Assembly: GCF_009760405.1 (NCBI RefSeq)
Contig: NZ_WRPP01000010.1
Span: 124,001-188,000, forward strand
Source of the DNA: Nocardia terrae
GTDB lineage: Bacteria > Actinomycetota > Actinomycetes > Mycobacteriales > Mycobacteriaceae
Length of the DNA: 64,000 nucleotides
Reading direction: 5' to 3'
The notes under the pieces were generated by a model. It ran no database searches and was not told the DNA's origin. It was given only the letters and a program-made list of their open reading frames with translations. The translations under genes were made by a program, and so were the position numbers. Shown here piece after piece: positions 17,034 through 25,706 of the stretch (its first letter is position 1; every line of letters begins with the position of its first letter).

Positions 17034-17843
17034 ATGGCGACACCCACGGCAGGCGATCTACTCCGGCACTGGCGCACCACCCGGCGACTGAGCCAACTCG
17101 AACTCGCCGGCCGCGCCGACACCTCCACCCGCCACCTCAGCTTCATCGAAACCGGCCGCGCCACACCGAGCCGTCACATGTTGCTGCACCTGTCCGAAGA
17201 ACTCGACATCCCCCTGCGCGAACGCAACCGCATGCTCCTCGCCGCCGGTTACGCCCCCGTCTACGCCGAACCCGAACTCGACAATCCCGCCATGGCACCG
17301 GTCCGCGACACCCTGCGCCGCCTGCTCACCGGCTTCGAACCCCACCCCGCCCTCGCCATCGACGCCACCTGGACCATGGTCGACGCCAACGCCGCCATCA
17401 CCCTGTTCCTCGACGGCGTCGACCCCGCCCTGCTGCAGCCGCCCGTCAACGCCCTGCGCCTGACCCTGCACCCCGACGGACTCGCCCCGCGCATCGTCAA
17501 CCTGCCCGAATGGCGCGGACACCTCTTCGAACGCCTGCAACGCCAGATCGAGATCACCGGCGCACCCGAACTCGTTGCGCTGCTGGCCGAATTGCGCGCC
17601 TACCCCGGCGGCGAACAAGCCCCCGGACTGCCCGAACCCGATCAGACCATCGTCCCGCTGCGACTGCGTCACGACGGCCACGAACTCGCCTTCCTCGGCG
17701 TCACCACCGTCTTCGGCACTCCCATGAACGTCACCGTCGCCGAACTGGCCATCGAAGCGTTCTTCCCCGCCGACGCCGCCACCGCGACCCTGCTGCGCGA
17801 ACGCATCGCCGTCGCCGCCGACCCCACCACCCCATCCGACTAG
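17034..17843 (+). CDS. XRE-family regulator with MmyB-like ligand-binding domain
   Basis: A 269-residue regulator. The N-terminal helix-turn-helix (about residues 8-62) reads LLRHWRTTRRLSQLELAGRADTSTRHLSFIETGRATPSR. The C-terminal MmyB-like PAS-type domain (about 85-265) starts VRDTLRRLLTGFEPHPALAIDATWTMVDANAAI and continues to PEWRGHLFERLQRQ and FLGVTTVFGTPMNVTVAELAIEAFFPAD. Family members often control neighbouring oxidoreductases and may bind fatty-acid-like ligands. The promoter region holds a perfect 23-base palindrome. The next gene, on the same strand 41 bases on, is a fructosamine-kinase-like protein. Confidence 0.93.
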   Translation: MATPTAGDLLRHWRTTRRLSQLELAGRADTSTRHLSFIETGRATPSRHMLLHLSEELDIPLRERNRMLLAAGYAPVYAEPELDNPAMAPVRDTLRRLLTGFEPHPALAIDATWTMVDANAAITLFLDGVDPALLQPPVNALRLTLHPDGLAPRIVNLPEWRGHLFERLQRQIEITGAPELVALLAELRAYPGGEQAPGLPEPDQTIVPLRLRHDGHELAFLGVTTVFGTPMNVTVAELAIEAFFPADAATATLLRERIAVAADPTTPSD

Positions 17844-17884
17844 TCGGTCCGCGCGGGGTGGTCCGTACCGCACAATGAATCTCC

Positions 17885-18736
17885 ATGGACGTGCCCGCGC
17901 ACCTCACCCACCTCACCGGCACCCCACCGACCCGCCTGCACGCACTCGGCCACAGCCACGCCTGGACCCTGCACCGCGCCGAAACACTCGACGGCCGCAC
18001 CCTTTTCATCAAAGCCCTCGACAACGGCACCCCCACCGGCGTCCTGACCGCCGAAGCCGCGGGCCTGCGCTGGCTGGCCCAGGCCACCCCCGACCTCGTC
18101 CCACCCGTCCTCGCCGCCGACCCCCACATGCTCGTCCTACCCTGGCAACCCCCGCACCCACCCACCCCGGCGGCCGCCGACCACCTCGGCCACTCCCTCG
18201 CCACCCTCCACACCACCACCCCCGCGACCTACGGCGCCCCCTGGCCCGGCTACATCGCCACCCTGCCCCTCGACAACACCCCCACCCCCGGCCCCTGGGC
18301 ATCCTGGTACGCCGAATACCGTCTGGCCCCTTACCTTCCCGCCGCTGCCGAACACCTCGGCCGCGACGGCCTCCGCCTTCTCGAACGCGTCATCGACCGC
18401 ATCGACGACCTCGCGGGCACTCCCGAACCCCCCGCCCGCATCCACGGCGACCTCTGGTCCGGCAACATCCTCTGGACCCCCGACCGCGCCCTCCTCGTCG
18501 ACCCCGCAGCCCACGGTGGCCACCGCGAAACCGACCTTGCCATGCTCGCCCTGTTCGGCGCCCCCCACCTCGACCGAATCCTGTCCGCCTACCAGCACAC
18601 CGCACCCCTGAACCCGGGCTGGCGACAACGCATCCCGCTACACCAACTCCACCCACTGCTGGTGCACGTCGTGCTGTTCGGAGCCTCGTACCGCGGCATG
18701 CTGCTCGCCGCCGCGGCCTCGGCCCTCGCGGGGTAG
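17885..18736 (+). CDS. Fructosamine kinase family protein
   Basis: Kinase-fold protein of 283 residues resembling fructosamine-3-kinase and bacterial ketosamine/ribulosamine kinases, which phosphorylate glycated amines so that they decompose. The nucleotide-binding Lys is in TLFIKALD (about residue 44). The catalytic-loop motif is RIHGDLWSGNILW and the metal-binding Asp is in LLVDPAAHGGHRETDLAML. The C-terminal region has RIPLHQLHPLLVHVVLFGASYRGM. The ATG at 17885 is 41 bases after the XRE gene, so co-transcription is likely. A role in protein-glycation repair is expected from the family, not shown here. Confidence 0.9.
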   Translation: MDVPAHLTHLTGTPPTRLHALGHSHAWTLHRAETLDGRTLFIKALDNGTPTGVLTAEAAGLRWLAQATPDLVPPVLAADPHMLVLPWQPPHPPTPAAADHLGHSLATLHTTTPATYGAPWPGYIATLPLDNTPTPGPWASWYAEYRLAPYLPAAAEHLGRDGLRLLERVIDRIDDLAGTPEPPARIHGDLWSGNILWTPDRALLVDPAAHGGHRETDLAMLALFGAPHLDRILSAYQHTAPLNPGWRQRIPLHQLHPLLVHVVLFGASYRGMLLAAAASALAG

Positions 18737-18972
18737 CCGCACTCGGCCGACCGCGATGTCCTCGCAATCGGCGACCTGAACCGCGGAACCCGGTCCCGGA
18801 CAACCTCCTCGGCGCAATCCAGGGTGTCCTCGGTCCCCAACTCGATGCGCAACGGCGGAATCGCGCTGGATTGTCCGTCGCCGCCCGCCCGTGGCCGATC
18901 GGTCCGCTCCCGCGCGTTCGAGTTCCGCTCCAGCGCTTACCAATTCCCGAGTTCGCCGGTAGCGTCTGTCGC

Positions 18973-20487
18973 GTGACACGGGTGGTTGCCGATTCGGTTC
19001 GATCTTCTTCCGGGACCGATCGGCGTGAGCCGTTCGCGGTGGTCGCGGTTGCGGTAGTGGCGGCGGTGACCGCCGTGGTGGCGGCAGCCGCCGCGACGCG
19101 GTACGGGTATTACTACGACGAGCTGTATTTCATCGCGGCGGGGCGACGGCCGTCGTTCGGGTATGTGGACCAGGGGCCGTTCGTGCCGCTGGTGGCGCGG
19201 GCGATGGACTGGGTGTTTCCCGGATCGTTTGTGGCATTGCGGATTCCGGCGGTTGCCGCGTCGGTCGGGGTGGTCGTGTTCGGCGCGGTGATCGCGCGGG
19301 AGTTGGGTGGCGGGCGCGGGGCACAAGTGGTGACGGCCGCGGCGTGTGCGACGTCGGTGCTGGTGCTGGGGCAGGCGACGACGTTGTCCACCAATGGAAT
19401 CGACACGGTGTTGTGGGTCGTGCTGACGTGGCTGTTGGTGCGTTGGGTGCGGACTCGCCAGGACGGGCTGCTGCTGGCGGCGGGTGTGGTGACGGCGGTG
19501 GACGTCCAGGTCAAATGGCTGGTGCCGGTCTTCTGGATCGCGGTGATCATCGGTGCGGGGGTGGTGGGGCCGCGGGATCTGCTACGACGGCCCGCGCTGT
19601 GGTGGGGCGCGGGCATCGCGCTGCTGGCTGCGACACCGGGACTGATCTGGCAGGCCCGGCACGGCTGGCCGCAGCTGAGCATGGGATCGGTGGTCCGGCG
19701 TCAGACAGGCGGTTTCGCCGGGTCGCTGTGGTTCGTGCCCTCGACGCTGGAGTTGTGGGGTCTGCTGGGTGCGGTGGTCGTCGTGTGTGGTGTGTGGCAG
19801 TTGCTCCGGTCGCCCGGCTTTCGCCCGTACCGGTTTCTGGGTGTGGCGTTTCTTCTGGTGATAGCGGTCTTCGCGGTCAGCGGCGGCCGTACCGTCTACG
19901 GCGCGGGGTGCTATCCGGTGGTGATCGCCGCCGGATCCGTGGGGTTGGCCGCGTCCGCCAGGCGCTGGCCCGCGATGGCCGCGATACCGGCCGTGGTGGT
20001 TTCCGCGCTGGCAGTCGTCTACTTCGCGACGCCGTGGCGACCCGCCTCGCAGTTCAGCCCGTCCTCCGATCGTGCTGTCACACTGGGACCTTCGGTCTAC
20101 AGCGAGCTCGGCTGGTCCGAGCTTGACGCGGTGACGGTCGACGCCTACCGCAGATTGTGGCCGCGACAGCGACCCACGGCCGTCATCGTGACGGAGTGGT
20201 ACGTCCAAGCCGCGGCGCTCGACCACGACCGTACGAATCTGCCGCCGGTGTTCAGCCCCAATCGCGGCTTCGGCTACTTCGGCGCGCCACCCGACACCGC
20301 CGAAACGATCATCTACGTCGGCGGCACCGAAGCCGATCTGAGCCACTGGTTCACCTCCGTCGTACCTGCGGGCCGAATGGAGAACCCACTCGGAATCCCG
20401 GGCATCACCAGGGACATCACGATCTGGGAATGCGGCGGCCCCAAACAGCCGTGGTCGGTCATGTGGCCGACCATGCGCAAGCTGTGA
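18973..20487 (+). CDS. GT39/ArnT-like membrane glycosyltransferase
   Basis: Polytopic protein of 504 residues with about 9-10 membrane helices, of the PMT/ArnT-like GT-C superfamily that transfers sugars from polyprenyl-phosphate donors outside the membrane. The first extracytoplasmic loop contains RYGYYYDELYFIAAGRRPSFGYVDQGPFVPLVARAMD; the Asp-Glu pair matches the catalytic acid position of this family. The C-terminal about 130 residues form a soluble domain ending MWPTMRKL. The frame is open far upstream because of GC bias; GTG 18973 gives a family-like N-terminus, but no strong ribosome site is seen. The 236 bases before it hold no recognisable gene. Donor and acceptor are unknown. Confidence 0.88.
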   Translation: MTRVVADSVRSSSGTDRREPFAVVAVAVVAAVTAVVAAAAATRYGYYYDELYFIAAGRRPSFGYVDQGPFVPLVARAMDWVFPGSFVALRIPAVAASVGVVVFGAVIARELGGGRGAQVVTAAACATSVLVLGQATTLSTNGIDTVLWVVLTWLLVRWVRTRQDGLLLAAGVVTAVDVQVKWLVPVFWIAVIIGAGVVGPRDLLRRPALWWGAGIALLAATPGLIWQARHGWPQLSMGSVVRRQTGGFAGSLWFVPSTLELWGLLGAVVVVCGVWQLLRSPGFRPYRFLGVAFLLVIAVFAVSGGRTVYGAGCYPVVIAAGSVGLAASARRWPAMAAIPAVVVSALAVVYFATPWRPASQFSPSSDRAVTLGPSVYSELGWSELDAVTVDAYRRLWPRQRPTAVIVTEWYVQAAALDHDRTNLPPVFSPNRGFGYFGAPPDTAETIIYVGGTEADLSHWFTSVVPAGRMENPLGIPGITRDITIWECGGPKQPWSVMWPTMRKL

Positions 20488-20550
20488 CGCGCGGACCCGA
20501 CGTCGAACCGACACATCACCGCAGAACAGTTGCGGCGGTGCGCGTTTCGA

Positions 20551-21567
20551 TCAAGGCAACAATAGCGCCTTGATGGCGCGCCGCTCGTCCATCGCCGCGT
20601 AGCCCTCGGCGACCCGGTCCAGCGGCAGGGTCAGGTCGAAGACCTTGCCCGGTTCGATGTGACCGTCGAGGACCCGGCCGATGAGGTCGGGCAGGAATCG
20701 GCGCACCGGCGCCGGGCCACCGCGCAGCCCGACGTGGGTGCGGAAGAGCTCGTCACCGCCGATCTGGATGCCGTGCGGGACGCCGACGAATCCGACCGTC
20801 CCGCCGACGCGTGTCGACTGGCGGGCCTGGGTCATGGATTCGGCGGTACCCACACATTCCAGCACCGAGTCGGCCCCGACCCCGTCGGTGAGTTCCTTGA
20901 TCCGGGCCACGCCCTCGTCGCCACGCTCGGTGACGATATCGGTGGCCCCGAAGTCGAGCGCCAGCTTCTGCCGCGCGTCATGCCGACTCATCGCAATGAT
21001 CCGCTCGGCCCCGAGCTCCTTGGCGGCCAGCACCCCGCACAGCCCGACGGCCCCGTCCCCGACCACCGCGACCGTCGATCCCGCCCGCACCTCGGCGGCT
21101 ACCGCCGCGTACCACCCGGTCCCCATGACATCGGACAGCGTCAGCAGACTGGGCACCAGCCCCGCGTCCGGCTGCTCGGGCAACGCGACGAGAGTCCCGT
21201 CGGCCAGTGGAATCCGGATCAGCTCCGCCTGACACGTCCCCATGAACCCACCGTGCATACAGGCGGATTGAACCCCGTAACGGCAATTGGCACAGGTGTT
21301 GTCGGAGTAGGCGAACCCACCCACCACGAACTGCCCCGCCCGCAACGACGCAACCTCCGCCCCCACCTCCTCCACGATCCCCACATACTCGTGCCCGATC
21401 GGCCGCGGCTCGGTAACCGGATTGATCCCGCGATAATTCCACAGGTCAGACCCGCAAACACAGGTCGCGACGGTCCGAATGACCGCGTCGGTCGCCTGTT
21501 CGATCCGAGGATCGGGCCGCTCTTCGAACCGAATATCGAACGGGGCATGCAGAACGGTGCCACGCAT
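20551..21567 (-). CDS. Zinc-dependent alcohol dehydrogenase
   Basis: Medium-chain dehydrogenase/reductase of 338 residues. The catalytic zinc site shows C37 in CVCGSDLW and H in PIGHEYVG. The structural zinc motif is degenerate (SDNTCANCRYGVQSAC). The cofactor domain has VAVVGDGAVGLCGVLAAKELGAERII. The C-terminus GKVFDLTLPLDRVAEGYAAMDERRAIKALL is typical of the glutathione-independent/threonine-dehydrogenase-like subgroup. The ATG at 21567 follows AGGAG. A 12-base palindrome (21626-21637) sits 59 bases upstream. The substrate is not predictable. It converges with the glycosyltransferase gene. Confidence 0.92.
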   Translation of the reverse strand: MRGTVLHAPFDIRFEERPDPRIEQATDAVIRTVATCVCGSDLWNYRGINPVTEPRPIGHEYVGIVEEVGAEVASLRAGQFVVGGFAYSDNTCANCRYGVQSACMHGGFMGTCQAELIRIPLADGTLVALPEQPDAGLVPSLLTLSDVMGTGWYAAVAAEVRAGSTVAVVGDGAVGLCGVLAAKELGAERIIAMSRHDARQKLALDFGATDIVTERGDEGVARIKELTDGVGADSVLECVGTAESMTQARQSTRVGGTVGFVGVPHGIQIGGDELFRTHVGLRGGPAPVRRFLPDLIGRVLDGHIEPGKVFDLTLPLDRVAEGYAAMDERRAIKALLLP

Positions 21568-21625
21568 GAGCTCTCCTGTTCGCCGCCGAACGCCGGAAGA
21601 CTCGCCTCGAACCATGCTAGCCACC

Positions 21626-21637
21626 CATTAGCTAATG
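21626..21637. promoter_or_regulatory. 12-bp perfect palindrome upstream of the alcohol dehydrogenase
   Basis: CATTAGCTAATG is perfectly self-complementary and unusually AT-rich for this chromosome. It lies 59 bases upstream of the dehydrogenase start and is a candidate repressor or activator site. Confidence 0.4.
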
Positions 21638-21685
21638 CCTACATTCCGGGTGCCCGGAGAGCGCTACCTGTGCACGGAACGGGGT

Positions 21686-22561
21686 TCAGACGCCTCGGAA
21701 GGCCTTGTCGCCGACTCGTTCCGGGTCGGTGATGTGGGAGAGGAACAGGCGGGCGGTGGGGGTTGGGGTGCGGGTGGTGACGACGTGCCAGGGGCGGGTC
21801 AGGGGGGTGCCGTCGACGGTGAGTTCCTCGAGGAGGCCGGCGGCCAGGTCGGTCGCGATGGCGTCGGAGTGGATGAGGGTGATGCCGAGGCCCTCGCGGG
21901 CGGCGGCGATGGCCGCGCCGTGGGTGCCGAGCGTCAGTGTGGGCGGGCGGATTTGGAGGCGGTCGAAGAGGGCGAGGGTGGTGTCGCGGGTGCCGGAGCC
22001 TTTGCCTCGTAGTAGCCAGGTGGCTTCGCAGGGGTCGGGCCAGAGGTTGGGGGCGCCGACGACGACCAGTTGGCAGGGGCGGCGGGCGCGGGTGACGAGG
22101 CCGGTGTCGCGGGGCGGGCGGCCCGCCACCACGAGATCGGTTTCGTGGTGGGTCAATTCGAGGAACAGGACGTCGCGGGGCTGGATGGAGAGGCCGAGTT
22201 CGATGTCGGGGTAGCGGTTGCGGAAGGAGGCGAGCAGCCGCAACAGGACGTACTCGCCGGCGGTCGCCACCACGCCGATGCGCAGGCGACCGGTCTCGGC
22301 CTCGCGCACCGCCGCGTGCGCTTCCTTCATCAGCCCCAGGATGCTGCGGCAGTAGTCCGCGTAGACCCGGCCCGCCTCGGTGAGCGCGATGCCGCGCCCG
22401 GATTTGGCGACGAGTTTCGCGCCGAGTTGTTTCTCGATGTGTGCCACGGCCGCCGAGGCGGCGGCCTCGGTGATGTGCAGCTGCGCGGCGGCACGGCGAA
22501 TGCTCGAGTGCTTGGCAACGGCGAGAAAGGTTTCCATGCGCACCGCGCTCACCGTACCCAT
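21686..22561 (-). CDS. cbbR: LysR-family regulator of the cbb operon (CbbR)
   Basis: LysR-type regulator of 291 residues, divergent from cbbL as CbbR always is. The N-terminal helix-turn-helix reads METFLAVAKHSSIRRAAAQLHITEAAASAAVAHIEKQLGAKLVAKSGRGIALTEAG (about residues 8-64). The C-terminal periplasmic-binding-like effector domain follows, with LRIGVVATAGEYVLLRLLASFRNRYPDIEL. CbbR proteins activate Calvin-cycle operons in response to metabolites such as NADPH or RuBP. The ATG at 22561 is taken as start; a GTG at 22552 is also possible. The 123 bases to cbbL hold three inverted repeats. The assignment rests on family plus position. Confidence 0.88.
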   Translation of the reverse strand: MGTVSAVRMETFLAVAKHSSIRRAAAQLHITEAAASAAVAHIEKQLGAKLVAKSGRGIALTEAGRVYADYCRSILGLMKEAHAAVREAETGRLRIGVVATAGEYVLLRLLASFRNRYPDIELGLSIQPRDVLFLELTHHETDLVVAGRPPRDTGLVTRARRPCQLVVVGAPNLWPDPCEATWLLRGKGSGTRDTTLALFDRLQIRPPTLTLGTHGAAIAAAREGLGITLIHSDAIATDLAAGLLEELTVDGTPLTRPWHVVTTRTPTPTARLFLSHITDPERVGDKAFRGV

Positions 22562-22563
22562 AC

Positions 22564-22633
22564 TCAACGGTAGCAAACCCGACTAAAAGGTTGAGCGAGA
22601 ACAGAAACAATCGAATTGTTTGTCGTTAACGAC
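22564..22633. promoter_or_regulatory. Probable CbbR operator/promoter region of the cbb operon
   Basis: Three dyads lie between cbbR and cbbL: CTCAAC (22564-22569) with GTTGAG (22588-22593); a perfect AAACAAT-CGA-ATTGTTT (22605-22621); and a perfect 12-mer GTCGTTAACGAC (22622-22633) abutting it. The middle one has the T-N11-A layout of LysR sites. They lie 51-121 bases upstream of cbbL, where CbbR sites are expected. Confidence 0.65.
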
Positions 22634-22684
22634 CCCGTCATCCTGGGAATCGCAAGTGACCCAACCCGGTTCGCAGGAGGAAAG

Positions 22685-24133
22685 ATGGCGGGATCTGCCG
22701 ATGATCAGCGCGGCCGGTGGGATCCGGGCGTGCAGTCCTACGCGTCGATGGGATACTACGCCCCGGACTATCAGCCCAAGGACACCGATGTGCTGGCCGT
22801 GTTTCGGGTGACGCCGCAGCAGGGCGTCGATCCGGTCGAGGCGTCGGCGGCCGTGGCCGGCGAATCCTCCACCGCGACATGGACCGTCGTCTGGACCGAC
22901 CGGCTCACCGCGCACAGCCGCTACCAGGGCAAGTGCTATCGGGTGGACGAGGTCCCGGGCCGTCCGGGCGAGTACTTCGCCTATGTCGCCTACGATCTGG
23001 ACCTGTTCGAGGAGGGCTCGATCACCAATCTCACCTCCTCGGTGATCGGAAACGTGTTCGGTTTCAAGCCATTGCAGGCATTGCGCTTGGAGGACATGCG
23101 GATTCCCGTCGCATATGTCAAGACCTTTCAAGGTCCTGCGCACGGAATTGTTATGGAGCGCGAATACCTCAACAAATATGGGCGCCCGCTGCTCGGCGCG
23201 ACGGTGAAACCGAAACTCGGTCTGTCGGCCCGCAACTACGGGCGCGTGGTGTACGAGGCCTGCAAGGGCGGTCTCGATTTCACCAAGGACGACGAGAACA
23301 TCAACTCGCAGCCGTTCATGCGCTGGCGTGATCGTTTTCTGTTCGCCATGGAGGGCGTGAACCGCGCGATTGCCGAAACCGGTGAATTGAAGGGTCATTA
23401 CCTCAATGTCACGGCCGCCGACATGGAGGACATGTACGAGCGCGCCGAGTTCGCCAAGTCGCTGGGCAGCTGCATCATCATGATGGACCTGACCGTCGGC
23501 TACACCGCCATGCAGTCCATGGCCAAGTGGGCGCGCCGCAATGGCATGTTGCTGCACCTGCACCGGGCCGGGCATTCCACCTACACCAGGCAGAAGACGC
23601 ACGGCGTGAGTTTCCGGGTGCTCGCCAAGTGGTGCCGCCTGATCGGCGTGGACCACATCCACGCGGGCACCGTGGTGGGAAAGCTGGAGGGCGACCCGCA
23701 TACGGTGCGCGGATTCTATGACACCCTGCGCGACGGCCATGTTCCCATGAATCCGGCCAACGGCATCTTCTTCGATCAGGATTGGGCGAGCCTGCCGGGC
23801 GTCATGCCGGTGGCCTCGGGCGGTATTCACGCCGGGCAGATGCATCAACTCCTGGATCTCTTCGGCGACGACGTGATCCTGCAATTCGGCGGCGGCACCA
23901 TCGGCCACCCGATGGGCATCGCCGCGGGCGCGGAGGCCAACCGGGTAGCGCTCGAAGCGGTCGTCAAGGCGCGCAACGAGGGTCGCGATCTGCTCAAGGA
24001 GGGCCCGGACGTGCTGCGCCGCGCGGCCGAGATCTGCCGTCCGCTCGATGTCGCCCTGGCCACCTGGGGTGATGTCACCTTCGACTACACCTCCACCGAC
24101 GCCCCCGACGCCGTTCCGACGGCGACGCGCTGA
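22685..24133 (+). CDS. cbbL: RuBisCO large subunit, red-type form I
   Basis: Carboxylates ribulose-1,5-bisphosphate to two 3-phosphoglycerates, the CO2-fixing step of the Calvin-Benson cycle. It is 482 residues long with all active-site blocks intact: ATVKPKLGLS, carbamylated Lys at K201 in DFTKDDENINSQP, HRAGHSTY, loop-6 Lys in GTVVGKLEGD, ASGGIH and QFGGGTIGHP. The N-terminus (YASMGYYAPDYQPKDTDVLAVFRVTPQQGVDP) is that of the red-type group (IC/ID; possibly the actinobacterial IE branch). The ATG at 22685 follows AGGAGG. It is first gene of cbbLSX-fbp-prk. It is not a form IV RuBisCO-like protein. Confidence 0.98.
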   Translation: MAGSADDQRGRWDPGVQSYASMGYYAPDYQPKDTDVLAVFRVTPQQGVDPVEASAAVAGESSTATWTVVWTDRLTAHSRYQGKCYRVDEVPGRPGEYFAYVAYDLDLFEEGSITNLTSSVIGNVFGFKPLQALRLEDMRIPVAYVKTFQGPAHGIVMEREYLNKYGRPLLGATVKPKLGLSARNYGRVVYEACKGGLDFTKDDENINSQPFMRWRDRFLFAMEGVNRAIAETGELKGHYLNVTAADMEDMYERAEFAKSLGSCIIMMDLTVGYTAMQSMAKWARRNGMLLHLHRAGHSTYTRQKTHGVSFRVLAKWCRLIGVDHIHAGTVVGKLEGDPHTVRGFYDTLRDGHVPMNPANGIFFDQDWASLPGVMPVASGGIHAGQMHQLLDLFGDDVILQFGGGTIGHPMGIAAGAEANRVALEAVVKARNEGRDLLKEGPDVLRRAAEICRPLDVALATWGDVTFDYTSTDAPDAVPTATR

Positions 24134-24165
24134 AGCCCCAACGACCCGAAAGGCACGGAATCCCC

Positions 24166-24588
24166 ATGCATCTGCGTCAGGGCACCTTCTCGCACCTGCC
24201 GGAACTCGACGACGCCGAGATCGCCGCGCAGGTCCGCTACGCACTGCTCAACAACTGGCCGGTGTCCATCGAGTACACCGACGACCCGCACCCGCGCAAC
24301 AACTACTGGGAGATGTGGGGCCTGCCGCTGTTCGATCTCGACGAGCCCGACGGCGTGCTGGCCGAGATCAACGCCTGCCGGGCGACGTTCCCGCGCCACT
24401 ACATTCGCGTGAACGCCTACGACGCGTCCTACGGCCGCCAGACCACGGCCTTGAGCTTCATCGTGCAGCGTCCGGCCCACGAGCCGGGCTTCCGCCTGGA
24501 TCGCACCGAATCCGATGATCGCCGCCAGCATTACGGCTTCCACGCCTATGCGACCGACGATCGTCCGGGCGAAAGGTATGGCGGCTGA
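24166..24588 (+). CDS. cbbS: RuBisCO small subunit
   Basis: Small subunit (140 residues) of the hexadecameric L8S8 RuBisCO. It begins MHLRQGTFSHLPELDDAEIAAQVRYALLNNWPVSIEYTDDPHPRNNYWEMWGLPLF, the conserved small-subunit N-terminus. It ends in the longer C-terminal extension found in red-type enzymes (QRPAHEPGFRLDRTESDDRRQHYGFHAY), which fills the central solvent channel of the complex. It starts 32 bases after cbbL, behind a GAAAGGCACGG site, and its end is close to or overlaps cbbX. Stoichiometry and function follow directly from the family. Confidence 0.98.
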   Translation: MHLRQGTFSHLPELDDAEIAAQVRYALLNNWPVSIEYTDDPHPRNNYWEMWGLPLFDLDEPDGVLAEINACRATFPRHYIRVNAYDASYGRQTTALSFIVQRPAHEPGFRLDRTESDDRRQHYGFHAYATDDRPGERYGG

Positions 24589-24613
24589 AGACGTTTCGGG
24601 ACGGGAGGATATC

Positions 24614-25702
24614 GTGAGCACGGAACGCCCCGCGGTTCCGGACGGCCGGCAGCCTGCAGCCGGCCGTCCGGCGGGCGGGTTCCAGATGCACCGGCCCGGG
24701 GTCACGAGCCCCGGAACGGTGCGCGGTACGGCCGCCGATGGCCCTCCCGGACCGGAGGATTCGGCGGCCGACCACCTGAGCCCACTCCCTGACGACGCGC
24801 TGTTGGATCTGTCGACCGACATCGCCGGCAAGGACGTGGAGGACACACTCACCCGCCTGGATTCCGAACTGGTCGGCCTGGCGAATGTCAAACGGCGTGT
24901 GCGGGAAATCGCGGCCCTGCTGCTCATCGATCGCGCCCGTCAGCGCTTCGGTCTTCAGGCTACCCGCCCGACCATGCACATGAGCTTCACCGGCGGACCC
25001 GGCACCGGCAAGACCACGGTCGCGCTGCGCATGGCCGAGATGCTGCACGCCCTCGGCTACATCCGTAAACCCAAGGTGCACACCGTCACCCGCGACGACC
25101 TGGTCGGCCAGTTCATCGGCCACACCGCCCCCAAGACCAAGGAGGCCCTCGCGAAGGCCGCCGGGGGAGTGCTGTTCATCGACGAGGCCTACTACCTGTT
25201 CCGTCCCGAGAACGAGCGCGACTACGGGCAGGAGGTCATCGAGATCCTGTTGCAGGAGATGGAGAACGAGCGCACCAGCCTGGTCGTCATCTTCGCGGGC
25301 TACCCGGACCGCATGGAGACCTTCTTCTCCGCCAACCCGGGCCTGTCCTCCCGCGTCGCCCACCACATCGAATTCCCCGACTACACCCACGAAGAGCTCA
25401 TGGCCATCGCCGAACTCATGGTGCGCCAGGAGAACTTCCGCTTCGATCCCGATGCCGCCGAAGCCTTCTCACGCTACCTCCGCCTGCGCATGGCCCGCCC
25501 CCGCTTCGCCAATGCCCGCAGCGTGCGCAACGCCCTCGACCGCTGCCGCCTCCGCCAGGCCAAACGCCTGGTCGAACTGCATCGGCCGGTCGGCCGCACG
25601 GACCTGATCACACTGACGGACAGCGACGTCCTCGGCAGCAGTGTGTTCGCGGACGCCCCCGCCGACTCGAACGGGTCCACCGACGAGGGGGCCTCTCCAT
25701 GA
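24614..25702 (+). CDS. cbbX: CbbX, AAA+ RuBisCO activase of the red type
   Basis: ATP-driven chaperone that removes inhibitory sugar phosphates from red-type RuBisCO by pulling on the large-subunit C-terminus. Walker A GPGTGKTT (about residues 128-135), Walker B VLFIDEAYYLF (186-196) and the pore/sensor region ANPGLSSRVAHHIEFPDY are intact. The start is uncertain: GTG 24614 has GGGAGG 5 bases upstream, while ATG 24578 would overlap cbbS by 11 bases. Either way about 60-75 residues of Pro/Gly-rich, probably disordered sequence precede the normal CbbX start (DLSTDIAGKDVEDTLTRLDSELVGL). The C-terminus also has a short acidic tail. Confidence 0.93.
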   Translation: MSTERPAVPDGRQPAAGRPAGGFQMHRPGVTSPGTVRGTAADGPPGPEDSAADHLSPLPDDALLDLSTDIAGKDVEDTLTRLDSELVGLANVKRRVREIAALLLIDRARQRFGLQATRPTMHMSFTGGPGTGKTTVALRMAEMLHALGYIRKPKVHTVTRDDLVGQFIGHTAPKTKEALAKAAGGVLFIDEAYYLFRPENERDYGQEVIEILLQEMENERTSLVVIFAGYPDRMETFFSANPGLSSRVAHHIEFPDYTHEELMAIAELMVRQENFRFDPDAAEAFSRYLRLRMARPRFANARSVRNALDRCRLRQAKRLVELHRPVGRTDLITLTDSDVLGSSVFADAPADSNGSTDEGASP

Positions 25703-25706
25703 CGAA

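Noticed and set aside
17875..20487. Apparent 870-codon fusion of a kinase-like segment and a glycosyltransferase
   Set aside because: The first third is a frame-shifted shadow of the fructosamine-kinase gene; the real glycosyltransferase starts near 18973.
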